A stretch of DNA of 64,000 nucleotides from Bradyrhizobium sp. BTAi1 (lineage in GTDB: Bacteria > Pseudomonadota > Alphaproteobacteria > Rhizobiales > Xanthobacteraceae). The position numbers were made by a program, and so were the translations under genes. The notes beneath the pieces were generated by a model. The model saw only the letters and a list, made by a program, of their open reading frames with translations. It had not been told where the DNA came from and did no database searches. Within the stretch, counting starts at the first letter, position 1; each line of letters begins with the position of its first letter. The stretch covers positions 3,863,501 to 3,927,500 of the forward strand of contig NC_009485.1 of assembly GCF_000015165.1 (NCBI RefSeq), read 5' to 3'. Positions 25,335-36,389 of this stretch are shown here, one piece after another.

Positions 25335-26636
25335 ATGATTTCTCTGGACATCCCGGATCGGGGCGCGGCCAGCCTGGCTGGCGCCTTCGCGGCGATCGAG
25401 CGGCTGTCCGAAACCGCGGTGGATGATTTGCGCAGCATGGTGGCGGTCGACACCAGCTTTCCGCCGGGCGCCGGCTATGAGGCCTTTGCCGATCTGATGG
25501 AGCAGCTCGCTGTCCCGCTGGCGCTGGATTGCGAGCGCGTGATCGTTCCCGAGGAGCTTTGGCGGGCGCCCGGCGCGCGCGGGCAGCGCACGAACCTGAT
25601 TGCGCGGCGCCGCTCCGGCCGGCCGGTGCTCGGGCTGTATTTCCACGTCGACACCGTGCCGGCGGCGCCCGGTTGGGCCGGTGATCCGCTGCAGCTCGCC
25701 CGCGAGGGTGATCGCCTGTTCGGCCTCGGCGCTGCGGACATGAAGGGATCGATAGCGGCTGCGCTGCTCGCATTGCGCGCCGCGCAGCAGACGGGCCTAG
25801 TGCTCGCTTATGATCCGATGCTGCTGCTGTGCACGGACGAGGAGGCCGGGCTCTATCCGGGCGTCCGCTATCTTGCAGAGCAGGGACGCCTCGAAGGGCA
25901 CATTCTGAACTTCAACGGCAGCGCCATGCCGCGAATCTGGGCCGGCTGCTTCGGCCTGTTCACGCTGACGGTGCGCGTGCGCGGCAAAGCGGCCCATGCC
26001 GGCGAGCAGCGCAGCGCCGGCGCCAATGCGATCGAAGCGGCGCTGCCGATCCTCACTGCGCTCGCCGGCCTGAAGCCCGTGATCGCGCAGCGGACGTCGG
26101 CCTTGCCGCCACCGCCGCAGGCAACCGGGCCGCTCACCGCGAGCCTCGACATCTCGGCCGTTCATGGCGGGCAGTGTGGCGGACAGATCCCGTCGCAGTT
26201 CGAGATCCTGTTGTGCCGCCGCTACGCCCCCGAAGAGCAGTTTGCCGCCGCGCGCAGCGAGATCGAGACCGTGATCAGGCAGGCCGCAAGCGGCCTCGAT
26301 CTCGACATCATCCTCACCGGTCATCTGGCGCCGACCGCCGACCCCGGCGGTCCCCACTGGCCGCGCTGGCAGCGGGCGCTTTCGGCCGGGTTCGGTTACG
26401 CCGCCGAGGACTTCGCACGCTGGGGCGCCTCCGGCTGCTCCGATTTCGGCTGGGTGCAGCAGGCCACCGGCATGCAGGAGGTGCTGCTCACCGGTCTCGG
26501 CAAGCCCGACAGCCGCATTCACGCGCCAGGCGAGTCGACCACGCTGACCGACATCGTCGCATTGGCGAAATCGGTGCTGGCCTATCTTTCAGTCGAGTTC
26601 TGTCCCGAACTCTCTCCCGAAACCATGACGCCCTAA
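25335..26636 (+). CDS. M20-family metallopeptidase (ArgE/DapE/CPG2-like)
   Basis: 433 aa, a normal M20 length. Metal-site blocks are visible: YFHVDTVP (His-x-Asp), GAADMKG and TDEEAG (catalytic Glu pair), with a terminal HAPGE (final His ligand). A lid domain sits about 175-290. The enzyme should hydrolyse an amide in a small peptide or N-acylated amino acid in the cytoplasm. It is the first gene of a peptide-import operon, 66 bp after the divergent GntR gene, so its substrate is probably what the transporter brings in. Confidence 0.88.
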   Translation: MISLDIPDRGAASLAGAFAAIERLSETAVDDLRSMVAVDTSFPPGAGYEAFADLMEQLAVPLALDCERVIVPEELWRAPGARGQRTNLIARRRSGRPVLGLYFHVDTVPAAPGWAGDPLQLAREGDRLFGLGAADMKGSIAAALLALRAAQQTGLVLAYDPMLLLCTDEEAGLYPGVRYLAEQGRLEGHILNFNGSAMPRIWAGCFGLFTLTVRVRGKAAHAGEQRSAGANAIEAALPILTALAGLKPVIAQRTSALPPPPQATGPLTASLDISAVHGGQCGGQIPSQFEILLCRRYAPEEQFAAARSEIETVIRQAASGLDLDIILTGHLAPTADPGGPHWPRWQRALSAGFGYAAEDFARWGASGCSDFGWVQQATGMQEVLLTGLGKPDSRIHAPGESTTLTDIVALAKSVLAYLSVEFCPELSPETMTP

Positions 26637-26651
26637 GAGGACTCTGCCCTG

Positions 26652-28202
26652 ATGCCGTCCGTCACCCGTCGCCATTTCCTCGCTGGCACCGCGCTCGCGT
26701 TGGGCGCCTTGCCGCAAATCTCCCTCGCCGCCGAGGCGCCGAAGCGCGGCGGCGTGCTGCGCATCTCCGTCGACCAGGGCGCTGCGGTCATCCATCCGCT
26801 GCTGGCGCGCGTCAATCCGGAATATCTCATCACCGAATTGCTCTATTCCAACCTGACCCGGCTGAAGCCGGATATGGCGGTCGAGCCGGATCTGGCGCTG
26901 TCCTGGCAACATGCGGCGGGGTTGACCGAGTGGACGTTCAAGCTGCGGCCCAATGTCAGCTTTCACGACGGCTCACCGCTGACGGCCGACGATGTCGTCG
27001 CGACCTTCAAGGCGATCCTCGATCCGAAGACGGCCTCGCCCGCGCGCACCAATGTCGGTCCCATCAGGGATGTTGCGGCCGTCGACGCCGCCACGGTGAA
27101 GTTCACGCTGTCCGGGTCCTTCGCCGACTTCCCGGTCGCGCTCGCCTACACCAATGCGCGCATCGTGCCGGCGAAAGTGATCGCCAGCGACCTTGCCAGC
27201 CTCGCGACGAAGGCGAACGGGTCGGGCCCCTTCAGGCTCGTGTCCTACGAGCCGGACCGCAAGATCGTGGTGGAGCGCAATCCGGCCTATTACGATCCGG
27301 CTCGCCCCGCGCTCGATCGGGTCGAGATTCTGGTCTATCCCGATCGCACCGCCGAAGCGTCGGCTCTGATCTCGGGCGACATCGATCTGATGCTGTCGAC
27401 CACGCCCGGCGAATATGAGCGGCTCGGCAAGGCCGCCGGTGTCAAGGCGCTGCGGGTTCCCTCGGGGCAGTTCCTCAATGTCAACATGGGCTGCGATCAG
27501 AAGCCTTTCAACGACGTTCGCGTGCGCCAGGCGCTGGCGCTGACCATCGATCGCCAAGCCATGGCGGGGTTCGTCGCTGGCGGCTATGGCACGCCCGGGA
27601 ACGACACGCCGCTCAGCCCGGCCTATCGCTTCTACAAGGATAGCGCGTTGAAGAAGCCGGATATCGCGAAGGCCAAGCAGCTGCTGGCCGCGGCTGGCTA
27701 TCCGTCCGGCATCGACCTGACCATGGTTGCTTCCGACAAGCCCGACACGCGCACGCAACTCGGCGTCGCGATCCGCGAGATGGCCGCTCCGGCAGGATTC
27801 CGCATCAACGTGCAAACCATGCCGCATGCGACCTATCTCGATCAGGTCTGGAAGAAAGGCAATTTCTATGTCGGCTTCTACAATATGCAGCCGACGGCCG
27901 ATGCGATCTTCAAGCTGCTCTACACCTCGGATGCCGCCTGGAACGAGACGCGCTGGAACAACCCGCGCTTCGACGAACTCATCACCGCCGCCCGCAGTGA
28001 GACCGATGACGCCAACCGCGCAGCGCTCTATGAGCGGGCGCAGGCGATGATGACCGAGGAGGTGCCGTCGGTCATCCCGGTGTTCTTCGACATTCTCGCG
28101 GCACAACGGGCTTATGTCGAAGGCTATCAGCTGCATCCGCGCGGATCGGTGTTCCGGCTCGATCTGGTCTCGCTCGGCGCCGGCGCGCCCAAGCGCGCCT
28201 GA
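26652..28202 (+). CDS. Peptide ABC transporter substrate-binding protein (SBP_bac_5/DppA-like)
   Basis: 516 aa. The N-terminus has a twin-arginine-like signal (TRRHFLAGTALALGALP, cleavage near ISLAAEA), so export is probably by Tat or Sec. The rest is a class C solute-binding fold, with VEPDLALSW near 75, FHDGSPLTADDVV near 105 and VRQALALTIDRQAM near 295. It binds oligopeptides or dipeptides in the periplasm and delivers them to the permeases encoded next. It starts 15 bp after the M20 gene. Confidence 0.9.
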   Translation: MPSVTRRHFLAGTALALGALPQISLAAEAPKRGGVLRISVDQGAAVIHPLLARVNPEYLITELLYSNLTRLKPDMAVEPDLALSWQHAAGLTEWTFKLRPNVSFHDGSPLTADDVVATFKAILDPKTASPARTNVGPIRDVAAVDAATVKFTLSGSFADFPVALAYTNARIVPAKVIASDLASLATKANGSGPFRLVSYEPDRKIVVERNPAYYDPARPALDRVEILVYPDRTAEASALISGDIDLMLSTTPGEYERLGKAAGVKALRVPSGQFLNVNMGCDQKPFNDVRVRQALALTIDRQAMAGFVAGGYGTPGNDTPLSPAYRFYKDSALKKPDIAKAKQLLAAAGYPSGIDLTMVASDKPDTRTQLGVAIREMAAPAGFRINVQTMPHATYLDQVWKKGNFYVGFYNMQPTADAIFKLLYTSDAAWNETRWNNPRFDELITAARSETDDANRAALYERAQAMMTEEVPSVIPVFFDILAAQRAYVEGYQLHPRGSVFRLDLVSLGAGAPKRA

Positions 28203-28216
28203 GACGAGGTTCTCCG

Positions 28217-29156
<940 letters not shown>

Positions 29157-29164
<8 letters not shown>

Positions 29165-29987
29165 GCTGCTGCAACGGATGATCCGCAAGCCGCAGGGCGT
29201 GATCGGGCTGACACTGCTCGTCGCGCTCGCCATCCTCTGTCTCCTCGGACCATGGCTTGCGCCCTACGGTCCGGAGAAGATGGACTTCCTCGGCCGCTTC
29301 CGGGCTCCGGGATGGCAGAACTGGCTCGGTGCCGATCAATTCGGCCGCGATGTTCTGAGCCGGCTGCTGTCCGGTGCGCGGGCGACCGTGCCGATGGCGC
29401 TTGCGGCCACGCTGGCCGGCAGCGCGATCGGCGCCGTGATCGGGATCGGCTCGGCCTATCTCGGCGGCAAGTCCGACGAGGCGATCATGCGCACCAACGA
29501 TGCCGTGATGGCGATCCCCGGTCTGCTGATGGCGCTGCTGCTGGTCAGCACGCTCGGCAATGGCGCGGGCAATGCCGTGGTCGCAATTGCGCTGGCCTTT
29601 GCGCCGGGTATGGCCAGGGTGACGCGCTCGGTGGCGCTGGCCGTGCGCAATCAGGACTATGTCAAGGCGGCGGTCGCGCGCGGCGAGGCGGCGGCTCACG
29701 TCATCTTCCGTGAGATGCTGCCCAATGTGATGGGGCCGATCATCATCGAGGCTACCATCCGGGTGTCGTTCGCGGTCATGCTGTTCGCGACGCTCAGCTT
29801 CCTTGGCCTCGGCGCGCAGCCGCCCGCGTCGGAATGGGGCCTGATGGTCGCCGATGCACGCCAATACATGCACCGCGCCCCGTGGATCCTGATCGCGCCC
29901 TCGGCCGCGATCGCGCTGTCGGCGATTGCGTTCAATCTCGTCGGCGATGCCTTGCGCGATGCGCTCAACCCGAGAGATGATCGATGA
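29157..29987 (+). CDS. Peptide ABC transporter permease, DppC/OppC-like
   Basis: 276 aa from the ATG at 29157, inside the end of the preceding permease gene; an earlier start would add 14 residues of another frame's character. Family features are LGADQFGRDVLSRLLSGARATV near 55, several membrane spans, and the EAA-like loop YVKAAVARGEAAAHVIFREMLPN near 170. It is the second channel subunit. Its stop overlaps the ATPase start (ATGA). Confidence 0.9.
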
Positions 29988-31558
29988 GAGCTGCGCTCAC
30001 GATCGACAATTACGGGCTCGACTATTTGACGGCTTCGGGCGTCGTCCCTGTGCTGCGCGACGTATCGCTCGCCATCGCGCCGGGCGAGGTGCTCGGCCTC
30101 GTCGGAGAATCCGGCTCCGGCAAGAGTTCGCTGGCCTGGGCCTTGATGCGCCATCTGCCGGCCAATGCGCGCGAAATCTCCGGGTCGCTGCAGCTCGGCG
30201 ATATCGACCTGCAATCCCTGACGGCCAAGCAGCTCACCGCGGTCCGCGGCCGCCGGATCGGCATGGTGTTCCAGGATCCGTCGACGGCGCTCAACCCGAC
30301 GCTCACGATCGGTCGCCAGATCACCGAGGCGCTGATGCGCCACCGTGATCTGAACGCCCGGGACGCCAAGGCGCTCGCGATCGAGCTGCTCGGACATGTC
30401 GAGTTGCGCGACCCGGCCGCGGTGCTGCGGCGGTATCCGCACGAGATTTCCGGCGGTGAGAAGCAGCGTGTGATCATCGCCACCGCCTTCGGCTGCCGGC
30501 CGGATGTCATCCTGTTCGATGAGCCGACCACGGCGCTCGACGTCATCACCGGCGCCCGCATCATCGATCTGTTCGCGCGTCTGCGCGCCGAGACAGGCGT
30601 CGCGGCGCTTTATATCTCGCACGATCTGGCGATGATGACCCGTGTCGCCGATCGCGTCGCAGTGATCCGCCACGGCCGCGTCGTCGAGCAGGCCAAGGCA
30701 TCGGAGATCTTTTCCAGACCGCAGCACGACTATACCAGGTCGCTGATCGCTGCGGTGCCACGGCCGGAGCGGCGGCTGGTCCACGACATCCCCGGTACCG
30801 ATGTGCTGCTTCAGGCCCGCGGCATCGAGGTCCAGTATGGCAGGGCCGGTCTGTTCCGCGCCGCGCCGCCGCCGGCGACAAAGGCCGTCGATATCGACAT
30901 CCGCGCCGGAGAGATCGTCGGCGTTGTCGGGGAGTCCGGCTCGGGCAAATCCTCGATCGCGCGCGCCCTGACCGGTCTCGCCCGGTTCTCCGGCGCGATC
31001 AGTTTCGACGGCGGCACGTTGCACGGCGCAGGCGACATGGGCGCCGGCTACCGCCGCGATGTCCAGATCGTGTTCCAGCATCCGGACTCCTCGCTCAATC
31101 CGCGCCATCGCATTGGTGAGATCCTGTCGCGCCCGTTGAAGCTGTATGGCGGCGATACCGCTGCCGTGCCGCGGCTCCTGGAGCAGGTCCGGTTGCCGGC
31201 CTCCTATGCCACACGCTGGCCGCACCAGCTGTCCGGCGGCGAGAAACAGCGCGTTGCGATTGCCCGCGCGTTTGCAGCGCGCCCGCGGCTCGTGATCTGC
31301 GACGAGATCACCGCGCCGCTCGACGTCTCCGTGCAAGCGCAGATCATCGATCTGTTGCTGGCGCTGCGGGCCGAGACCGGCGCGGCCTATCTGTTCATCA
31401 CCCACGATCTCAATCTGATCCGCCAGATTGCGCACCGCATCGTCGTGATGCGTCATGGTCAGCTGGTCGACAGCCGCGCCATCGACGCGTTCGGGACCGA
31501 TGACGTTCACCCTTACACCCGCGAACTGATGGCGGCGTCGCCGGCGCCTGTCGGCTGA
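29984..31558 (+). CDS. Fused double ABC ATPase for peptide import (DppD-DppF-like)
   Basis: 524 aa with two ATPase domains in one chain. Walker A occurs twice as GESGSGKSS (about residues 42 and 315), signatures are ISGGEKQRV and LSGGEKQRV, and Walker B is ILFDEPT in the first and VICDEIT in the second. It energises the two permeases. A fused form replaces the usual pair of separate ATPases. Confidence 0.92.
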   Translation: MRAALTIDNYGLDYLTASGVVPVLRDVSLAIAPGEVLGLVGESGSGKSSLAWALMRHLPANAREISGSLQLGDIDLQSLTAKQLTAVRGRRIGMVFQDPSTALNPTLTIGRQITEALMRHRDLNARDAKALAIELLGHVELRDPAAVLRRYPHEISGGEKQRVIIATAFGCRPDVILFDEPTTALDVITGARIIDLFARLRAETGVAALYISHDLAMMTRVADRVAVIRHGRVVEQAKASEIFSRPQHDYTRSLIAAVPRPERRLVHDIPGTDVLLQARGIEVQYGRAGLFRAAPPPATKAVDIDIRAGEIVGVVGESGSGKSSIARALTGLARFSGAISFDGGTLHGAGDMGAGYRRDVQIVFQHPDSSLNPRHRIGEILSRPLKLYGGDTAAVPRLLEQVRLPASYATRWPHQLSGGEKQRVAIARAFAARPRLVICDEITAPLDVSVQAQIIDLLLALRAETGAAYLFITHDLNLIRQIAHRIVVMRHGQLVDSRAIDAFGTDDVHPYTRELMAASPAPVG

Positions 31559-31576
31559 CCGCAAGGATTGCAACAC

Positions 31577-32791
31577 ATGGATCGCAACGAACTGCTCGCC
31601 CGCATCGACGTCCCCGGGGCGCTCGCGCTGCTGTCGCGCATGGTACAGCACAAGAGCTATTCGAAAACGGAGGGTGAGAAGCAGCTCGCGACCTTCATGG
31701 CGGAGCGGATGCGCGAAATCGGCCTGGACGCCGCCGTGGCTCCGTTCGGCACCGAAGGCCGGGTCAATGCCGTCGGACGCTGGAAGGGCAGCGGGGGTGG
31801 GAAGAGCCTGCTGTTCAACGGCCATGTCGACACCAACCCGGTGACCGAAGGCTGGACCGTCGATCCCTGGGAAGGGAAGGTCGACGACAAGTTCATCTAC
31901 GGCATCGGCGTGTCCAACATGAAGGCTGGCGACGCGGCCTATTTCTGCGCGGTCAAGACGCTGATCGATGCGGGCGTGAAGCTCAGGGGCGATGTCATCC
32001 TGACCTATGTGGTCGGCGAGCTGCAGGGCGGCGTCGGCACCTATTCGCTGATCGAGCAGGGGCTGCGCGCCGACTATTTCATCAATTCAGAGCCGACCGA
32101 CCTCCAGGCGATGACCATGCATGCGGCGGCGTTCATGTTCATCATCGAGCTCGTCGGCAATACGCGGCATTTGTCCAAGCGCGAGCAGGCGGTCGATGCC
32201 ATCATGGCGGCCTGCGATCTCATTCCGCGCCTCAATACCATGACGTTCTCGGGTGCCCGCTCGCCCGCGCATGAGGCGATCAACCGTGTCCATGTCGGCG
32301 TCGTTCACGGCGCGCTCGGCCGCGAATTGCACGAGTGGCGGACGCCGCAGGTGGCGGATTTCGTCCGCATCAAGGGCTCCGGCCGCTATGCGCCCGGGCA
32401 GACCGAGCAGGGCGCGCTGGCCGACATGCGGCGCGAGCTCGATGCGCTCGAGGCGCGGTTTCCCGGCCTCAAGGCGCATCTGATGTCGGAGGACCGCGCC
32501 GGCGTGCCCACCATGCCGCCCTTCGAGGTGGCACCGGACAGCCCGATCGTGCGCGCGGTCAACGATGCCTATCGTGCCGTGCGCGGCGTGGCGCAGCCGA
32601 CGGGGCCGGTCGCACCGAGCTGCTTCTATGGCACAGACGCCGGCCATCTCTATACTTCCGGCGGGATGCAGGGCATCGTGTGTGGCCCTGGCGGCCGGTA
32701 CAATACGATGCCGGATGAGCGCGTCGACATTCCCGACTATCTCGACATGATCCGCATCTACATGCTGGCCATTCTCGACATTTGCAGCTGA
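31577..32791 (+). CDS. Second M20-family peptidase (acetylornithine deacetylase/DapE-like)
   Basis: 404 aa from the ATG at 31577, which follows AAGGA by nine bases. Metal-site features are FNGHVDTNP, GIGVSNMKAG and the later FYGTDAGHLYTSGG. The expected TxDEE block is replaced by YVVGELQGGVG, so the catalytic pair differs from the first M20 enzyme in this operon; activity is likely but the site is not canonical. It is last in the peptide-uptake operon and probably processes imported substrate. Confidence 0.85.
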   Translation: MDRNELLARIDVPGALALLSRMVQHKSYSKTEGEKQLATFMAERMREIGLDAAVAPFGTEGRVNAVGRWKGSGGGKSLLFNGHVDTNPVTEGWTVDPWEGKVDDKFIYGIGVSNMKAGDAAYFCAVKTLIDAGVKLRGDVILTYVVGELQGGVGTYSLIEQGLRADYFINSEPTDLQAMTMHAAAFMFIIELVGNTRHLSKREQAVDAIMAACDLIPRLNTMTFSGARSPAHEAINRVHVGVVHGALGRELHEWRTPQVADFVRIKGSGRYAPGQTEQGALADMRRELDALEARFPGLKAHLMSEDRAGVPTMPPFEVAPDSPIVRAVNDAYRAVRGVAQPTGPVAPSCFYGTDAGHLYTSGGMQGIVCGPGGRYNTMPDERVDIPDYLDMIRIYMLAILDICS

Positions 32792-32798
32792 CGGGCGC

Positions 32799-33155
32799 TC
32801 AGGCGGCCGCCGTCTGCTGCTGGAACTGCTCGAACGCTGCAATGGCGTCGGCCGCATACATCAGCGACGGCCCGCCGCCCATGTAGATCGCCATGCCGAG
32901 CGTCTCCTCGACCTCCTGGCGGGTTGCGCCGAGACGGACCAGCGCCTCGGCGTGAAAGCCGATGCAGCCGTCGCAGCGGACCGCGACGCCGATGGCAAGC
33001 GCAATCAGCTCCTTGGTCTTCTTGTCGAGCGCGCCGTCGGCGCCGGCGGCCCGCGCCAATGCGGAGAAGCCCTGCATCACGTCGGGAATGTCCTTGCGCA
33101 GCGTCTTCAAGTTGCCGGACAGGTCCTTGCAGATCTCGCTGTACAACTTGGTCAT
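32799..33155 (-). CDS. AhpD/carboxymuconolactone decarboxylase-fold protein
   Basis: 118 aa. The family redox motif is present as CDGCIGFH (CxxC plus His, about residues 61-68). Members act as alkylhydroperoxidase-like thiol enzymes or decarboxylases. This one has the peroxidase-like CxxC, so a redox role is favoured. It is last in a minus-strand run after an RND pump and a SqrR-like repressor, ten bases beyond the pump stop, which suggests a thiol or sulfur stress function. Confidence 0.85.
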   Translation of the reverse strand: MTKLYSEICKDLSGNLKTLRKDIPDVMQGFSALARAAGADGALDKKTKELIALAIGVAVRCDGCIGFHAEALVRLGATRQEVEETLGMAIYMGGGPSLMYAADAIAAFEQFQQQTAAA

Positions 33156-33164
33156 TCGTGTCTC

Positions 33165-36100
33165 CTACGACATCTTCGTGGTGGGTTTGCCGGGCTCGCG
33201 CAGTGCGATGTAGATCGCGGGGATCACGAGCACGGTGAGCAAAGTGGATGAGGCCAGGCCGAACAGCAGCGAGATCGCCAGGCCCTGGAAGATCGGGTCG
33301 AGCAGGATCGTGGCCGCACCGATCATCGCGGCCAGCGCCGTGAGCAGGATCGGCTTGAAGCGCACTGCGCCGGCTTCCAACACGACGTCGCGCAGCGTCT
33401 TGCCCTCGCCGCCGCTGTGCCGGATGAAGTCGACGAGCAGAATCGAGTTGCGGACGATGATGCCGGCCAGCGCGATGAAGCCGATCATCGATGTCGCGGT
33501 GAATGGCGCGCCCAGCAGCCAGTGGCCGAGCAGGATGCCGATCAGGGTCAGTGGAATCGGAGTCAGAATGACGAGCGGCAGGCGGAAGCTCTTGAACTGC
33601 GCCACCACCAGCACGTAGATGCCGAGGATCGCTGCGCCGAACGCCGCGCCCATGTCGCGGAATGTCACATAGGTGATCTCCCATTCGCCGTCCCATAGCA
33701 GCGTCGGATGGGACTCGTCCTTGGGCTGTCCGTGGAAGCCGATCGCCGGTTTTGGCAGCTTGCCCCAGTCATGGGCGTCGATGCGGTCGGCGACCGCGAG
33801 CATCCCGTAGAGCGGTGCCTCGAAGCGGCCGGCGAGCTCGGCCATCACCATATCGGCGAAGCGACCGTCGCGGCGGAAGATCATCGGCGAACCATCTTCC
33901 ATCGTGGCCTTCACGACCTGACCGAGCTCGACCACGGTCTTGCTGCCCGGCACTGTGTTGGCCGGCACCGGCGTCGAGGCCAAAGCCTCGCTCCACGATT
34001 TGTCGCGCTTGGGCAGCCGCACCGCGATCTCGATCGGATTGCGGTCCTCGCCGCGATGCGAGTAGCCGACCGAGACGCCGCCGAACAAGGTCTGGATGGT
34101 GTCGTAGACGTCGCGCTGCTCGACCCCGAAGAATTCCAGACTGTCCTGGTCGATCGACAGCCGCAGCCGCGGCCGGCGCTGGCCGATCGAATCGTCGATG
34201 TCGACGATGAACGGAACGTCGGCGAACACCTTCTTCAGCTCGCTCGTGACGGCGCGCCTTGTCGCGGCATCCGGGCCGTAGATCTCGGCAAGCAGCGTCG
34301 CCAGCACTGGCGGCCCCGGCGGCACCTCGACCACCTTGATGCTGGTCCCTGACGGCACGGAAACGGCCTTGAGCCGCTGCCGCAGATCGAGCGCGATGTC
34401 ATGGCTCGCCCGCTTGCGATCGCCGCGCGCTGCGAGATTGACCTGGAGCTCGCCGAGCTCCGGGCGCTCGCGCAAATAATAGTGCCGGACGAGGCCGTTG
34501 AAGTTGAACGGCGCGGCCGTGCCGGCATAGCTCTGCACAGTCGTGATCTCCGGCAGCTGGTGCGCGATGTCGGCTGCGGCAAACAGCGTCCGCTCGGTAT
34601 CCTCCAGGCTCGCGCCCTCGGGCAGATCGACCATCACGGCGATCTCCGACTTGTTGTCGAACGGCAGCAGCTTGACCGTGACGGACTTGGTGGCGAACAA
34701 GGTCATCGAGAGCAGCGTCGCGATGCCGACGCCGAGCAGGAAGATCCAGGCGGAGCGCTTGCTGGCGACGATCGGGCGCGCGACGCTGCGGTAGATGCGC
34801 CCGAGGCGGCCTTCGCCATGCGCATCGTGATGCGCGCCGGCCGCGGCCGTGGTCTGCTTTGGCGCCAGCCGTAGCATCAGCCACGGGGCCACGACCATGG
34901 CGACGAAGAACGAGAATAGCATCGCGGCCGATGCGTTGGCGGGGATCGGCGCCATATAGGGGCCCATCAGTCCCGACACGAACAGCATCGGGAGCAGGGC
35001 GGCAACCACGGTCAGGGTGGCGACGACCGTGGGATTGCCGACCTCGGCCACCGCTTCAATCGTGGCCTGCAGGCGCGGCCGGCCGTCAGCCATGCCCCAG
35101 TGGCGGGCGATGTTCTCGACCACGACGATGGCGTCGTCGACCAGAATGCCGATCGAGAAGATCAGAGCAAACAGGCTGACGCGGTTGATCGTGTAGCCCA
35201 TCAGATTGGCGGCGAACATCGTCAGCAGGATCGTGGTCGGAATCACCACGAATGTCACGAGCGCCTCGCGCCAGCCGATCGCAACCGCAATCAGCACGAC
35301 GATCGAGATCGTGGCGAGGCCGAGATGGAACAAGAGCTCGTTGGCTTTCTCGTTCGCGGTCTCGCCATAGTCGCGGGTCACGGTGACGGCGACATCGCTC
35401 GGAATGAGGCTGGTCTTGAGTCCTTCGAGGCGCTGCGCGATGTCGTGCGACACCACGACCGCGTTGGCGCCGGCGCGCTTGGCGAGGGCCAGACTCACCG
35501 CGGGCACCCGGTGCCAGTCGCCCTTGCCATTGCGCGCGTCGTCCCAGACCCGATGTTCGGCGAGATTGGGGCCGATGACGACGGTCGCGACGTCACGCAC
35601 ATAGACCGGGCGGCCGTCGCGGGTCGAGATCAGCAGCAGGCCGATATCGGGAATGCCGGTCAGCGTCTGCCCGGCTGTGACGTTGCGCACGATGCCACCG
35701 TCGCGGACGTCGCCAGCGAGGAACGAGCGGTTGGCATCCTTCACCTTGGCGACGAGCTGCTGCAAGGTCACGCCGAACAGCGACAGCTTCTCGGTATCAG
35801 GCTCGACGCGGATCTGCTGGGCGCCGCCGCCGGAGATGTAGGTCAGGCCGATATTGTCGACCTTGGTCAGCTCGGCGCGCAGCTTGTCCGCCAGCTCGTA
35901 GAGGTCCTTGTCGGACCAGCGCTCGGCGGCCTCCGGCTTCGGTGACAGGGTCAGCACCGTGACAGCGACGTCGTTGATCCCGCGGCCGACGATCATCGGC
36001 TCGGGGATGCCGACGGGGATGCGATCGAGATTGGCGCGGATCTTGTCGTGGACGCGCAGTATGGCGTCCTCGAACTTGGTGCCGACCAGGAACCGCGCGG

Positions 36101-36389
36101 TCACCATGACCCGGTCATCCTCGGTCTGGCTGTAGACGTGCTCCACACCGTCGATCGCCTTGACGATCGTCTCCAGCGGCTTGGTCACAAGCTCGACGCC
36201 GTCGGGCGCGCGCAGGCCGTCGGCGTTGACGCGGATGTCGACCATGGGCACGCTGATCTGCGGCTCTTCCTCACGCGGGATGACGACCACCGCGATGAGG
36301 CCGACCACGAGCGCGGCGAGCAGGAACAGTGGTGTCAGCGGCGAGGCAATGGTCGCCTGGGTCAGCTTGCCTGAGAGTCCAAGTTTCAC
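33165..36389 (-). CDS. RND-family efflux permease (AcrB/HAE1-like)
   Basis: 1074 aa from a GTG at 36389 whose bases overlap the TGA of the preceding adaptor gene; a longer reading adds 105 Arg-rich residues and is rejected. Two repeats of membrane domain plus large periplasmic loops are visible. TM4 carries the proton-relay pair in SIGILVDDAIVVVEN. Later spans include GFIALAGIIVRNSILLVDF. The pump is proton-driven. Its cargo is unknown; the position under a sulfide-type repressor suggests export of a sulfur-related toxicant or an electrophile. Confidence 0.9.
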   Translation of the reverse strand: MKLGLSGKLTQATIASPLTPLFLLAALVVGLIAVVVIPREEEPQISVPMVDIRVNADGLRAPDGVELVTKPLETIVKAIDGVEHVYSQTEDDRVMVTARFLVGTKFEDAILRVHDKIRANLDRIPVGIPEPMIVGRGINDVAVTVLTLSPKPEAAERWSDKDLYELADKLRAELTKVDNIGLTYISGGGAQQIRVEPDTEKLSLFGVTLQQLVAKVKDANRSFLAGDVRDGGIVRNVTAGQTLTGIPDIGLLLISTRDGRPVYVRDVATVVIGPNLAEHRVWDDARNGKGDWHRVPAVSLALAKRAGANAVVVSHDIAQRLEGLKTSLIPSDVAVTVTRDYGETANEKANELLFHLGLATISIVVLIAVAIGWREALVTFVVIPTTILLTMFAANLMGYTINRVSLFALIFSIGILVDDAIVVVENIARHWGMADGRPRLQATIEAVAEVGNPTVVATLTVVAALLPMLFVSGLMGPYMAPIPANASAAMLFSFFVAMVVAPWLMLRLAPKQTTAAAGAHHDAHGEGRLGRIYRSVARPIVASKRSAWIFLLGVGIATLLSMTLFATKSVTVKLLPFDNKSEIAVMVDLPEGASLEDTERTLFAAADIAHQLPEITTVQSYAGTAAPFNFNGLVRHYYLRERPELGELQVNLAARGDRKRASHDIALDLRQRLKAVSVPSGTSIKVVEVPPGPPVLATLLAEIYGPDAATRRAVTSELKKVFADVPFIVDIDDSIGQRRPRLRLSIDQDSLEFFGVEQRDVYDTIQTLFGGVSVGYSHRGEDRNPIEIAVRLPKRDKSWSEALASTPVPANTVPGSKTVVELGQVVKATMEDGSPMIFRRDGRFADMVMAELAGRFEAPLYGMLAVADRIDAHDWGKLPKPAIGFHGQPKDESHPTLLWDGEWEITYVTFRDMGAAFGAAILGIYVLVVAQFKSFRLPLVILTPIPLTLIGILLGHWLLGAPFTATSMIGFIALAGIIVRNSILLVDFIRHSGGEGKTLRDVVLEAGAVRFKPILLTALAAMIGAATILLDPIFQGLAISLLFGLASSTLLTVLVIPAIYIALREPGKPTTKMS